33,703 nt of DNA. Origin: Nitrospirota bacterium (GTDB taxonomy: Bacteria > Nitrospirota > Thermodesulfovibrionia > Thermodesulfovibrionales > UBA6898). Where the stretch lies: NCBI GenBank assembly GCA_004321925.1, contig SCQH01000101.1, forward strand, positions 1 through 33,703, read 5' to 3'. Of this stretch, positions 24,053 to 31,723 are shown in pieces; the stretch's first letter is position 1, and each line of letters opens with the position of its first letter. A program made the translations under genes and the position numbers. The notes below the pieces were generated by a model. That model searched no databases, was not told the origin of the DNA, and saw only the letters and a program-made list of their open reading frames with translations.

Positions 24053-24331
24053 ATGAAGATCTCCATAGACCACGTATCGCGCCTGGCCCGGCTCTCCCTC
24101 TCAGAAGGCGAAAAGGCCAGGTTCGGTTCGCAGCTCGACGACATCCTTTCCTATGTGGACAAGCTCAATGAACTCGACACCCGGGATGTAGGACCCACGT
24201 CCCATGTGGTCCCGATGAGCAATGTGGTCCGTTCGGACTCTGCCGTGCCGTCTCTTCCCGTGGACGAGGCGCTCAGGAATGCCCCTGACAGCACCGGCGA
24301 GTTCTACCGGGTCCCGAAGATCATAGAATGA
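24053..24331 (+). CDS. gatC: Asp/Glu-tRNA(Asn/Gln) amidotransferase subunit C
   Basis: The 92-residue GatC bridges GatA and GatB in the complex that converts mischarged Glu-tRNA(Gln) or Asp-tRNA(Asn) to the correct amide. Seen: MKISIDHVSRLARLSLSEGEKARFGSQLDDILSYVDKLNELDT, the family N-terminus, and the typical PMSNVVRSD and RNAPDSTGEFYRVPKIIE ending. CAGGAA lies directly upstream. gatA and gatB are not in this window. It is tightly spaced after pcrA and 22 nt before panD. Confidence 0.95.
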   Translation: MKISIDHVSRLARLSLSEGEKARFGSQLDDILSYVDKLNELDTRDVGPTSHVVPMSNVVRSDSAVPSLPVDEALRNAPDSTGEFYRVPKIIE

Positions 24332-24353
24332 CGGCAGGAGACGGGAGGTCATC

Positions 24354-24701
24354 ATGCTGAGGTGCATGCTGCGCACGAAGATACATATGGCAACGGTCAC
24401 CGAGTCCAACCTGGCCTATGAAGGCAGCATCACGATCGACGAAGACATCCTGAAGGCGGCAGGCATACTCCCCTTTGAGCAGGTGATGATCAGCAATATG
24501 AACAACGGGGAGCGGTTCGAGACCTATGTCATCACCGGGAAAAAAGGCTCCGGTGAGATCTGCCTCAATGGTCCGACAGCGCGCAAAGGCGTTGTCGGCG
24601 ATAAGGTCATCATCTTCTGCTACAGTTATCTTGAGGACGGCAGGGCACAGACCCTCACCCCGACGATCATCAAGCTCGACAGCCAGAACAGGATGAAATA
24701 A
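24354..24701 (+). CDS. panD: Aspartate 1-decarboxylase proenzyme
   Basis: The 115-residue pyruvoyl enzyme makes beta-alanine from aspartate for pantothenate and CoA. The self-cleavage site is visible as YEGS near residues 23-26 (Gly-Ser, with the Ser becoming the pyruvoyl group). Also seen are MLRCMLRTKIHMATVTESNLAYEG, the catalytic NNGERFETYVI, the TGKKGSGEICLNGPTARKG loop and GDKVIIFCYS. Length is slightly below the usual 120-130. GGAGG lies 8 nt before the ATG. It is the last gene of the plus-strand core run. The following 130 nt (24702-24831) hold only the next gene's leader. Confidence 0.95.
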   Translation: MLRCMLRTKIHMATVTESNLAYEGSITIDEDILKAAGILPFEQVMISNMNNGERFETYVITGKKGSGEICLNGPTARKGVVGDKVIIFCYSYLEDGRAQTLTPTIIKLDSQNRMK

Positions 24702-24831
24702 ACCTCCGCATTGCCGCACGCTGTTGCCCACCGCGGTCCGCCCTGAATAAAAGTACATTTTTTCACCTGATTTGGTTATACTGTAGCGTCCGAGTTCCGC
24801 TGTATTGATCTCATAGGGGTGAGAGGGATAT

Positions 24832-25587
24832 ATGAAAAAGATTCTTATTGCCGACGACAACAGGACCCTGCTGATGTATCTCGGTCTGCTCCTCAAGAGG
24901 TTCGAATTCGGGGTCCTGCCTGCAGAGAGCGGTGTCGAAGTGCTGCGGCTCTTAAAACTGGTTCCGATAGACCTGGTCGTCCTTGACGTCCATATGCAGC
25001 AGATGGACGGCATTACCCTTCTTCGCTATATCAAAGAAGATAAGAGGACCGCAGATATCCCGGTCATCATGCTCTCCACAGACTCCAGCAGCGACACCAT
25101 GGAGCAATGCAGGAGCCTGGGATGCTTCGACTACCTGACCAAGCCCGTCAAGATAGATACCTTCCACGACACGCTGCAGAGAGGTTTTTTTTCCGGCAGG
25201 GGGACGAACAGAAAATTCCTCAGGGTGCCTTATCCCGAGAAGGTCCGGGTATCCTCCAACGGAACGTCCTATGAACTTTATGCGGAGAGCCTTTCCACCG
25301 GCGGCATCTTCATCCGGAAAGAAGATCCGCTGCATCCCGGCACAGAGGTGAATGTAAAGTGCGACCTGAAGAACTTCGGCGTCGTTCAGCTGAAGGGCAG
25401 GGTCATCTATACGAAACAACTCTTCGGAGATTTCCTGAAACTTCCGCCAGGCATGGCAGTATCCTTCCAGGAGATGTCCGAGGGCGATTCAAGGTCATTG
25501 AACTGTTTTGTGGAGGACCGCCTTGCCAGGGATATTTTCGACAGTCAGCAGGAAGTATTCATTGAGAGGACTGAAGAGCCGAACTAG
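24832..25587 (+). CDS. Receiver-PilZ response regulator
   Basis: The 251-residue protein joins a CheY-like receiver and a PilZ domain. The receiver has acidic D8-D9, phospho-acceptor D52 (LVVLDVHM) and K104 (YLTKPVK). The PilZ part has the c-di-GMP arginines R127 and R131 (RKFLR) and a LSTGGIFI loop where the canonical D/N-x-S-x-x-G reads ESLSTGG, so the leading acid is Glu instead of Asp/Asn and nucleotide affinity is open. There is no DNA-binding domain. It would convert phosphorylation and c-di-GMP into protein-level output, such as motility or surface attachment. AGAGGG precedes the ATG. Its stop shares CTAG with the convergent receiver gene. Confidence 0.9.
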   Translation: MKKILIADDNRTLLMYLGLLLKRFEFGVLPAESGVEVLRLLKLVPIDLVVLDVHMQQMDGITLLRYIKEDKRTADIPVIMLSTDSSSDTMEQCRSLGCFDYLTKPVKIDTFHDTLQRGFFSGRGTNRKFLRVPYPEKVRVSSNGTSYELYAESLSTGGIFIRKEDPLHPGTEVNVKCDLKNFGVVQLKGRVIYTKQLFGDFLKLPPGMAVSFQEMSEGDSRSLNCFVEDRLARDIFDSQQEVFIERTEEPN

Positions 25588-26174
25588 GCCTTCAGGTGTG
25601 TGCACTTCGGGCAGACGAATTTGCCGCTGAACCAGGCGGTCTCCTGTGAAAAGTCCGGGATAAGGTCCAGGAGCATGGTCGTCTGGCAGACAGGGCAGCG
25701 GTAATTGCCGAGCTTGAAATCGTCCGAGAGCTTCCCCGCGTCATGCGCATCTACCCTGACCTCCAGGACATAGTGCGCGACCTCCTGAGCGGAATGCGTC
25801 TGGCTGATGATCGTCTTTATCTTTTCGATGACTTCTTTCGGCTTTGTCGTTGCCTTGACCACATACCCGGCAGCGCCGAGGCTGAGTGCCTTCTCGACCT
25901 CTTCGGGCTGGCCCTTTGCCGAAAAAACAAGCACCGGTATCTTTGAGAGCTTCGGGTCCGTCTTTACCACCTGCAGGACCTTATACCCGTCCATTATCGG
26001 CATCATCAGGTCCAGGAGTATTATGTCGGGTTTCTCCTGGGAGAGGACCTTTACCGCCTCCATGCCATTGCTGGCGGTCGAGACCTGGAACTGTTCGAAG
26101 GTGAGCGCATTCTTATAGATCGCCTGAATTGCGGGCGAATCCTCCACAAGAAGTACTTTTGTCCGGGTTATCAT
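25584..26174 (-). CDS. Receiver-domain protein with C-terminal zinc ribbon
   Basis: The protein is 196 residues. Residues 1-125 form a receiver domain with E11-D12, phospho-acceptor D55 (IILLDLMMPIMDGY) and K105 (GYVVKATTKP). The last 50 hold CPVC and CPKC, about 30 residues apart, which is a zinc-ribbon-like pair. There is no DNA-binding output domain; a ribbon suggests binding to protein or nucleic acid. The neighbour on the plus strand is the receiver-PilZ gene, and the two genes end on the same CTAG. The start ATG 26174 has no Shine-Dalgarno and stands 8 nt from a TATAGA box. The cognate kinase is not in the window. Confidence 0.88.
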   Translation of the reverse strand: MITRTKVLLVEDSPAIQAIYKNALTFEQFQVSTASNGMEAVKVLSQEKPDIILLDLMMPIMDGYKVLQVVKTDPKLSKIPVLVFSAKGQPEEVEKALSLGAAGYVVKATTKPKEVIEKIKTIISQTHSAQEVAHYVLEVRVDAHDAGKLSDDFKLGNYRCPVCQTTMLLDLIPDFSQETAWFSGKFVCPKCTHLKA

Positions 26175-26182
26175 ATCTTTAG

Positions 26183-26210
26183 TCTATAGGCCGGTCTGAC
26201 CTTCTGTCAA
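26183..26210 (-). promoter_or_regulatory. Leaderless-type promoter of the receiver/zinc-ribbon gene
   Basis: On the minus strand TTGACA (26210-26205), a 16-nt spacer and TATAGA (26188-26183) stand 8 nt before ATG 26174. The -35 lies in the left arm of the hairpin at 26205-26236. Confidence 0.55.
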
Positions 26211-26236
26211 TCTGCCCATGGCGAGGCAGATCGACA
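26205..26236. other. Long hairpin between dapA and the receiver gene
   Basis: TGTCAATCTGCC (26205-26216) and GGCAGATCGACA (26225-26236) pair over 12 positions with one mismatch around an 8-nt loop. There is no T-tract, so it may be a weak transcription boundary for dapA or an operator over the -35 of the receiver gene. Confidence 0.45.
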
Positions 26237-26244
26237 GAGCAGCC

Positions 26245-27117
26245 CTATATCAGCTTCAGGTCCTTCAGGACCTTCGCGAGCTTTTCCCTGTTGGCCGGTA
26301 CCATTTCGCAGAGCGGCATCCTGAATTCCTCCGCGATCCTGCCCATCATGGCCAGTGCGGTCTTGACCGGGATCGGGTTCGTCTCGATGAACATCGAGGC
26401 GTTCAGCGGCTCGAGTTTGAAGTGCAGTTTCCGTGCCTCATCGAATTTCCCTTTTTCCCAATACCTGCACATATCTGCGACCATCTTCGGTGCGACGTTG
26501 GCAGAGACGGATATGACCCCTTTGCCGCCGAGCGCCATCAGCGGAAGGGTGGTGAAGTCGTCTCCCGAAAGCACGGTAAAGCCGTCGCCGCAGAGCCTGA
26601 TCACCTCGCTCACCTGCTTCAGGTCTCCTGTCGCTTCCTTGATGCCGACGATATTCTTTATTGCGGAGAGGCGTGCAACGGTCGGCGGCAGCATGTTCAC
26701 GGCGGTGCGTCCCGGCACATTATACAGGATGATCGGGAGGTCGACCGCTTCGGCAAGGATCTTGTAATGGCGGTAGAGGCCTTCCTGAGTCGGTTTGTTG
26801 TAGTACGGGGTGACCACGAGCGCGGCATCCGCCCTGGCCTTCTTCGCCTCTTTGGTGATCATGACCGTCTCATCGGTGGAGTTGGCCCCGGTGCCGGCGA
26901 TGACCGGGACCCTTCTGCCTACGGCCTCGACCGTGAACCGGATGACCCGGTAGTGTTCTTTATAGTCAAGTGTAGCGGATTCACCGGTGGTGCCGCAGGG
27001 CACGATGGCCTTTGTCCCCTGCTTGATATGCCAGTCTATCAGGTCCCCGAGGGCCTTCTCATCCACCCTGCCTTTTTTGAAAGGTGTGACAATAGCTACA
27101 ATAGAACCTTTAAACAT
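26245..27117 (-). CDS. dapA: 4-hydroxy-tetrahydrodipicolinate synthase
   Basis: The 290-residue TIM-barrel enzyme condenses pyruvate with aspartate semialdehyde, the first committed step of diaminopimelate/lysine synthesis. Catalytic features are visible: Schiff-base Lys160 (VGIKEATGDL), Tyr132 (LYNVPGRT), the CGTTGESATL loop with Thr43-44, and Tyr106 with YYNKPTQEG. GGGAGGACAAC lies directly upstream of the ATG. It is the last gene of the lysA-dapF-PilZ-dapA operon, 23 nt after the PilZ gene. Length and active site are normal. Confidence 0.96.
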   Translation of the reverse strand: MFKGSIVAIVTPFKKGRVDEKALGDLIDWHIKQGTKAIVPCGTTGESATLDYKEHYRVIRFTVEAVGRRVPVIAGTGANSTDETVMITKEAKKARADAALVVTPYYNKPTQEGLYRHYKILAEAVDLPIILYNVPGRTAVNMLPPTVARLSAIKNIVGIKEATGDLKQVSEVIRLCGDGFTVLSGDDFTTLPLMALGGKGVISVSANVAPKMVADMCRYWEKGKFDEARKLHFKLEPLNASMFIETNPIPVKTALAMMGRIAEEFRMPLCEMVPANREKLAKVLKDLKLI

Positions 27118-27140
27118 GTTGTCCTCCCTGATGAAATAGT

Positions 27141-27440
27141 TTACACATTATACCAGAGAACCCCGACCCTCAGCTTGCCGTCGAGTTCTCCGACCCACCG
27201 CACTTCGGCATTCTGATAGGAGCCGTCCTCCTGTTTCACGCTGATGAGCAGTCCCGGTTCCAGCTGTATGCCGGTTGGGACCTCGGTCAGGAACCCGAGC
27301 CCCTGGTCGGTAATATCGACGCCCCGTCCGGAGAGATTCTCTATCCGGGGGGTACCGAACTCAAGGACATTGACCGAAAACTCCAGAGGCATATCATAAC
27401 CTATGCGGACATGTTTTCTCTTTTCCGGGGTCGAACCCAT
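27141..27440 (-). CDS. Single PilZ-domain protein inside the lysine operon
   Basis: The 99-residue single-domain PilZ protein starts MGSTPEKRKHVRIGYDMPLEF. The c-di-GMP pair RKHVR at residues 8-12 and the loop GVDITDQGLGFL (D-x-T-x-x-G, near 45-52) are both present. The start is coupled to dapF through TAATG (the dapF stop and this ATG share a base), with GAGG just upstream. A c-di-GMP-binding protein between two diaminopimelate enzymes suggests either coupled regulation or simple hitch-hiking; the sequence does not decide. Cytoplasmic. Confidence 0.85.
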   Translation of the reverse strand: MGSTPEKRKHVRIGYDMPLEFSVNVLEFGTPRIENLSGRGVDITDQGLGFLTEVPTGIQLEPGLLISVKQEDGSYQNAEVRWVGELDGKLRVGVLWYNV

Positions 27441-28273
27441 TACGGAACCTCTATCAGCCCTTCAAAGACCTCAGTGGCAGGTCCGGTCATATAGACGTGA
27501 TTGTCCGGGGCCCATTCAATGAGCAGGTCGCCACCCAGCAGTTTGACGGTGACCTTTCTGTTGGTCAGCCCCCTGAGGCTCGCGGCGACCCCTGCTGCCG
27601 ATGCGCCTGTACCGCAGGCCAGGGTCTCTCCGGAACCCCTTTCCCATACGCGCATCTTTATAACTTCAGGGCTTAGTATCTGGATGAACTCGACGTTCGT
27701 CCTGTTCGGGAAGAGTTCATGGTTTTCGATCAGGGGGCCGTATCCGGGGACATTGAATCCCTCAAGGTCATCCAGAACGGTCACCGCATGCGGATTGCCC
27801 ATCGAGACGCAGGTGATCCTGAACTCCCTGCCGCCTGCGGAGAGGGGATGATCCTCTATTGGCCCGTCGAGGTTCACCGGGATGCTCCTGCCGTCGAGGA
27901 CCGGTTCTCCCATGTCCACGCGGACCATATCGCCCGACCTCTCCGGCCTGATGATGCCTGCCTGTGTCTCGATGCTGAGGGTCGTCTTGTCGGAGAGCTT
28001 CCGGTCCCAGATATATTTTGCGAGGCAGCGTATGCCGTTGCCGCACATCTCGACCTCGCTCCCGTCGGCATTATGGATGCGCATGCCGAAATCGGCCTTT
28101 GCAGAGCTTTCAAGCAGCAGGATCTGGTCCGCGCCGATGCCGAACCTCCTGTCGCAGAGCCTTCTGCTCAGATCACCGAGGGCCGGCAGCGCTTCTCTGA
28201 ACGCGTTGTTGCGGAGGTCCATGACAATGAAGTCATTGCCGAGCCCATGCATCTTGGTGAAGGGGAGCTTCAT
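27440..28273 (-). CDS. dapF: Diaminopimelate epimerase
   Basis: A 277-residue cofactor-free epimerase that turns LL-diaminopimelate into meso-diaminopimelate for lysine and peptidoglycan. The two catalytic cysteines are visible: C77 in MCGNGIRCLAKY and C220 in ACGTGASAAG. N-terminal KMHGLGNDFIVMD and NPHAVTVLDD are family signatures. The start overlaps the lysA stop as ATGA and the end couples to the PilZ gene as TAATG, so four genes form one tightly packed operon. Length is typical. Confidence 0.97.
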   Translation of the reverse strand: MKLPFTKMHGLGNDFIVMDLRNNAFREALPALGDLSRRLCDRRFGIGADQILLLESSAKADFGMRIHNADGSEVEMCGNGIRCLAKYIWDRKLSDKTTLSIETQAGIIRPERSGDMVRVDMGEPVLDGRSIPVNLDGPIEDHPLSAGGREFRITCVSMGNPHAVTVLDDLEGFNVPGYGPLIENHELFPNRTNVEFIQILSPEVIKMRVWERGSGETLACGTGASAAGVAASLRGLTNRKVTVKLLGGDLLIEWAPDNHVYMTGPATEVFEGLIEVP

Positions 28274-29526
28274 TTGAGGAACCCCGGGATGACCTCATCG
28301 CGAACCAGGTCGTCAAGGGTGCCCCTTTTTCTGATAAGGCTGTGGGTGCTCCCTTTTACCATGACCTCGGCGGCCTGGGGCCGGCTGTTATAGGTGGAAC
28401 TCATCGACATGCCATATGCCCCGGCGCTCATGACCGCAAGGTATTCACCCCTGTTGACCTTCGGCATCCTTCTTTTTTTAGCAAGAAAATCCCCTGACTC
28501 GCAGATCGGCCCGACAACATCGGCTGTGACCGCGGCCCGTTTGTTCATGATCACCGGTTGTATGTGGTGATAGGCGTCGTAGAGAGACGGCCTCATCAGG
28601 TCGTTCATGCCGGCATCCACGATCACGAACTCCTTGCCCGCACCTTTTTTGAGGTAGAGGGCCCTGGTGATCAGGATCCCTGCATTGCCGACGATCGAGC
28701 GGCCGGGTTCCATGATCAGGGTGAGCTTCCGCCCGTTGATCAGCGGCAGGAGCTTCCGTGCAAGGTCGGCCGGCACCGGCGGTTTCTCGTCCTTGTAGGA
28801 GATGCCGAGGCCTCCCCCGATGTCAAGGTAGCGTATCCGGAACTTCCTGCTGCGAAGGGTGTCGAGGAGCAGGAGTATCTTTTCCATGGCCTCAACATAC
28901 GGCGAGATCTTGGTGATCTGCGAGCCGATATGTTTTTGCAGCCCGACCACCTCGATATTCTTCAGCCGGGCCGCAAGGCCGTAGTTCTGCAGGGCGCTGC
29001 CTATGGAGATCCCGAACTTATGCTCTTTCATGCCGGTCGAGATGTAGGGGTGGGTCTGCGCATTGATGTCAGGGTTGATCCTGAGCGCAATAGGGGCCTT
29101 GACCTTCATTCTGCCTGCGACGCGGTCGATCTCCCTGAGCTCGTCCTCGGATTCGACATTGAACATCAGGACCCTGTTCTTCAGGGCTGTCATTATCTCG
29201 GCCTCTGTCTTGCCGACCCCGGCATAGACGATCTTCTCCGGCGGGATGCCGGCCTTGAGCGCCCGAAAGAGTTCCCCCCCTGAGACGATATCAGCACCCG
29301 AGCCGCTCTTTGCCAGAAGCCTGAGGAGCGCGCCGTTGGTGTTCGCCTTGAGCGCATAACAGATGATATGGGGGTAGCTGGCAAAGGCCTCGTCATATGC
29401 CCTGAAGTGTCTCAGCACCGTACTATAGCTGTAAATATAAAGAGGGGTCCCGTAACGTTCTGCCAGGGTCCTTACCGGGACGTCCTCTGCATACAGCTCG
29501 TTGCCTTTATAGGTAAAAAAATGCAT
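28270..29526 (-). CDS. lysA: Diaminopimelate decarboxylase
   Basis: The 418-residue PLP enzyme decarboxylates meso-diaminopimelate to lysine. The PLP lysine is K60 (IICYALKANTN). Also seen are DIVSGGELFRALKAG, PYISTGMKEHKFGIS, the glycine-rich YLDIGGGLGISY, EPGRSIVGNAG, CESGDFLAKKRRMP and YGMSMSSTYNSRP, all lysA hallmarks. GGAGAAATATC gives the ribosome-binding site before ATG 29526. It heads the minus-strand operon, divergent from aconitase with overlapping promoters. Confidence 0.97.
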   Translation of the reverse strand: MHFFTYKGNELYAEDVPVRTLAERYGTPLYIYSYSTVLRHFRAYDEAFASYPHIICYALKANTNGALLRLLAKSGSGADIVSGGELFRALKAGIPPEKIVYAGVGKTEAEIMTALKNRVLMFNVESEDELREIDRVAGRMKVKAPIALRINPDINAQTHPYISTGMKEHKFGISIGSALQNYGLAARLKNIEVVGLQKHIGSQITKISPYVEAMEKILLLLDTLRSRKFRIRYLDIGGGLGISYKDEKPPVPADLARKLLPLINGRKLTLIMEPGRSIVGNAGILITRALYLKKGAGKEFVIVDAGMNDLMRPSLYDAYHHIQPVIMNKRAAVTADVVGPICESGDFLAKKRRMPKVNRGEYLAVMSAGAYGMSMSSTYNSRPQAAEVMVKGSTHSLIRKRGTLDDLVRDEVIPGFLK

Positions 29527-29553
29527 GATATTTCTCCGGCTTCTTAAATTCCC

Positions 29554-29583
29554 TTGATTTTTCTATATTTTTTAACATATAAA
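29554..29583 (+). promoter_or_regulatory. Putative aconitase promoter
   Basis: TTGATT (29554-29559), an 18-nt AT-rich spacer and TATAAA (29578-29583) lie about 40 nt before the aconitase ATG. A ribosome-binding site (AGAGGT) follows, so this transcript has a normal leader, unlike the leaderless cases nearby. Confidence 0.5.
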
Positions 29584-29598
29584 AAAAGGTATTGTCAA
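29570..29598 (-). promoter_or_regulatory. Putative lysA operon promoter
   Basis: On the minus strand a consensus TTGACA (29598-29593), a 17-nt spacer and TTAAAA (29575-29570) face the lysA gene. It overlaps the divergent aconitase promoter. Confidence 0.45.
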
Positions 29599-29623
29599 AA
29601 ATTTATCATAAAAAGAGGTCCAG

Positions 29624-31567
29624 ATGGGAAAAAACATTGTAGAAAAGATATTCGGTGCTCACGCCGCATACGGTGAGCTGAAGGCCGGCTCCCCGGTGGG
29701 GCTGACCGTTGACCAGGTATACACGCAGGATGCCACCGGCACCATGGCCTGGCTGCAGTTCGAGGCGATGGGGCTCGGCCGGGTGAAGGTCCCGCTTGCC
29801 GTTTCGTATGTCGATCACAACATGGTGCAGTCGGACTACATGAACCCCGACGACCACCTTTTCCTGCAGACGGCCGCTGCCCGCTACGGCGCCTATTTTT
29901 CGCGGCCGGGCAACGGTATCTGCCATCAGGTCCATCTCGAGCAGTTCGCTGCCCCGGGGAAGATCGCCCTCGGGACCGACAGTCATACGCCGACCGGCGG
30001 AGGCATGGGCATGATCTCGATCGGGGTCGGCGGCCTCGATGCGGCGACGGTCATGGGAGGGGCCCCCTTTGACCTCACCATGCCAAAGGTAGTGAAAATA
30101 CATCTCAAGGGCAGGCTTCAGCGGCCCTGGGTCACGGCAATGGACGTCATCCTTGAGGTGCTCAGGCGGCTTACCGTCAAGGGCGGCGTCGCCAAGATCA
30201 TGGAATACGGCGGACCCGGCGTGAAGGACCTGAACCTCACGGAGCGTGCGACCATAACGAACATGGGTGCCGAACTCGGCGCGACCACGTCCGTCTTCCC
30301 CAGTGACAAAAGGACGCTGCAGTACCTGACGGCGGTCGGGAGGGCAGACCAGTGGGTCGAGCTCTCGGCGGACAAGGGCGCAAAATACAGCGAGAAGATA
30401 ACGATCGACCTTGGGGCGGTCGAGCCGATGATAGCGCAGCCCCACAGCCCCGACAATGTCGTCACGGTCAGAAGCCTTGCCGGCACGAAGGTCGATCAGG
30501 TCTGCATCGGGAGCTGCACCAATTCATCCTACCAGTCCATGAAACTGGTTGCCTCGCTCCTGAAGGGCAACCGGGTGTCGGAGAGGGTGAACCTTCTGCT
30601 TAACCCCGGCTCCAAGCAGGTCTACGAGATGATCTCGCGCGAGGGCCTCAGCGCAGACATGATCGCCTCCGGGGCCCGCATGCTTGAGGCCTCCTGCGGC
30701 CCCTGCATCGGGATGGGCGGGGCGCCCGGTTCTGGTCAGGTATCGGTCCGCTCCTATAACAGAAATTTCAAGGGCCGCAGCGGGACAAAGGATGCCCTGG
30801 TCTATCTCGCCAGCCCTGTCTCCTGCGCCGTCTTTGCGCTAAAGGGTGAGATGGTCGATCCACGGGAATCTGGCCTGACGCTCAAGGCCTTCAAGGAGCC
30901 GAAGCAGTACCTGGTAAACAGGAGTTCCCTCATCCCGCCGAAGGAGGACACCAGCGGAGTCACGGTGATCAAAGGCCCCAACATAAAAGAGGTCTCGGTC
31001 AAGGCCCCCCTCGGCGGGACGATAGAGGCAGAGGTCCTTCTGAAGCTCGGGGACAATATTACGACCGATGATATCATGCCTGCCGGGTCAAAGGTCCTGC
31101 CCTTCAGGTCGAATATCCCGGCCATCTCGGAATTCGTATTCAGCGGCATCGATGCGACCTTCAGCGCCAGGGCCCTGGCAGCAAAACCGCAGGGCGGGGG
31201 CATCATCGTAGGCGGGGAGAACTACGGGCAGGGGTCGTCGCGGGAGCATGCAGCCATCGCCCCGATGTTCCTCGGCATACAGGCGGTCATCGTAAAGTCC
31301 TTTGCACGGATCCACCGCTCGAACCTGATCAACTTCGGTATCGTCCCCTTTCAGTTTCAGGACCCGAAGGATTACGACAGGATTGAAGCTGGTGACCGGC
31401 TGGCAATTGATGATATTGCCGCCGCCATGCAGGCGGGTGACTCTTTCGTCGTCAGGAACCTGACGAAGGGCTATTCCCTGAACGTGAGGTCAGGCCTGAA
31501 TGAGCGTGAACGGGAGATCATCATAAAAGGCGGTCTCCTTCCCTATACAAGGGCAAAGGCCGGATAA
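29624..31567 (+). CDS. acn: Aconitate hydratase
   Basis: The 647-residue [4Fe-4S] enzyme isomerises citrate and isocitrate in the TCA cycle. Seen: the three cluster cysteines in QVCIGSCTNSSYQ and ASCGPCIGMGGAPGSG, GTDSHTPTGGGMGMISIGVGGLDAA near residue 118, and the C-terminal swivel domain with LGDNITTDDIMPAGSK and GQGSSREHAAIAPMFLGIQAVIVKSFARIHRSNLINFGIVP. At 647 residues it is of the shorter aconitase class rather than the 890-residue AcnA or AcnB. It may feed isocitrate toward the 2-oxoacid enzyme encoded by korAB. No terminator is visible immediately after the stop; the 156 nt that follow hold the dyad listed next. Confidence 0.96.
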   Translation: MGKNIVEKIFGAHAAYGELKAGSPVGLTVDQVYTQDATGTMAWLQFEAMGLGRVKVPLAVSYVDHNMVQSDYMNPDDHLFLQTAAARYGAYFSRPGNGICHQVHLEQFAAPGKIALGTDSHTPTGGGMGMISIGVGGLDAATVMGGAPFDLTMPKVVKIHLKGRLQRPWVTAMDVILEVLRRLTVKGGVAKIMEYGGPGVKDLNLTERATITNMGAELGATTSVFPSDKRTLQYLTAVGRADQWVELSADKGAKYSEKITIDLGAVEPMIAQPHSPDNVVTVRSLAGTKVDQVCIGSCTNSSYQSMKLVASLLKGNRVSERVNLLLNPGSKQVYEMISREGLSADMIASGARMLEASCGPCIGMGGAPGSGQVSVRSYNRNFKGRSGTKDALVYLASPVSCAVFALKGEMVDPRESGLTLKAFKEPKQYLVNRSSLIPPKEDTSGVTVIKGPNIKEVSVKAPLGGTIEAEVLLKLGDNITTDDIMPAGSKVLPFRSNIPAISEFVFSGIDATFSARALAAKPQGGGIIVGGENYGQGSSREHAAIAPMFLGIQAVIVKSFARIHRSNLINFGIVPFQFQDPKDYDRIEAGDRLAIDDIAAAMQAGDSFVVRNLTKGYSLNVRSGLNEREREIIIKGGLLPYTRAKAG

Positions 31568-31623
31568 GATTGCATTAATAATATTGGATGTCGGTCGACT
31601 CTGAATATACAATCGCGACAAGG

Positions 31624-31698
31624 CCGGCTGGCAATAACGCTGGGTGGTTTTGACAAAGGTGCCTGTGCCAGCGGCTTACGCCCGGCGTTAACCCGGCT
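31624..31698. repeat. Long imperfect dyad, attC-like
   Basis: TAACGCTGGGTG (31636-31647) pairs over 12 positions with CGCCCGGCGTTA (31680-31691), with two G-U type wobbles. An outer CCGG/CCGG pair lies near 31625 and 31695, and the loop is 32 nt. TAACGC and GCGTTA ends resemble integron attC core ends, but the strict RYYYAAC/GTTRRRY patterns are not met. It is placed 26 nt before the orphan lipoprotein gene. Confidence 0.35.
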
Positions 31699-31723
31699 AA
31701 ATTAATAACTACAGGAGAACAGT

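Noticed and set aside
26218-27216. 332-codon plus-strand ORF
   Set aside because: Antisense to dapA, which has all its catalytic residues; the ORF has a His/Arg/Asp-rich shadow composition.
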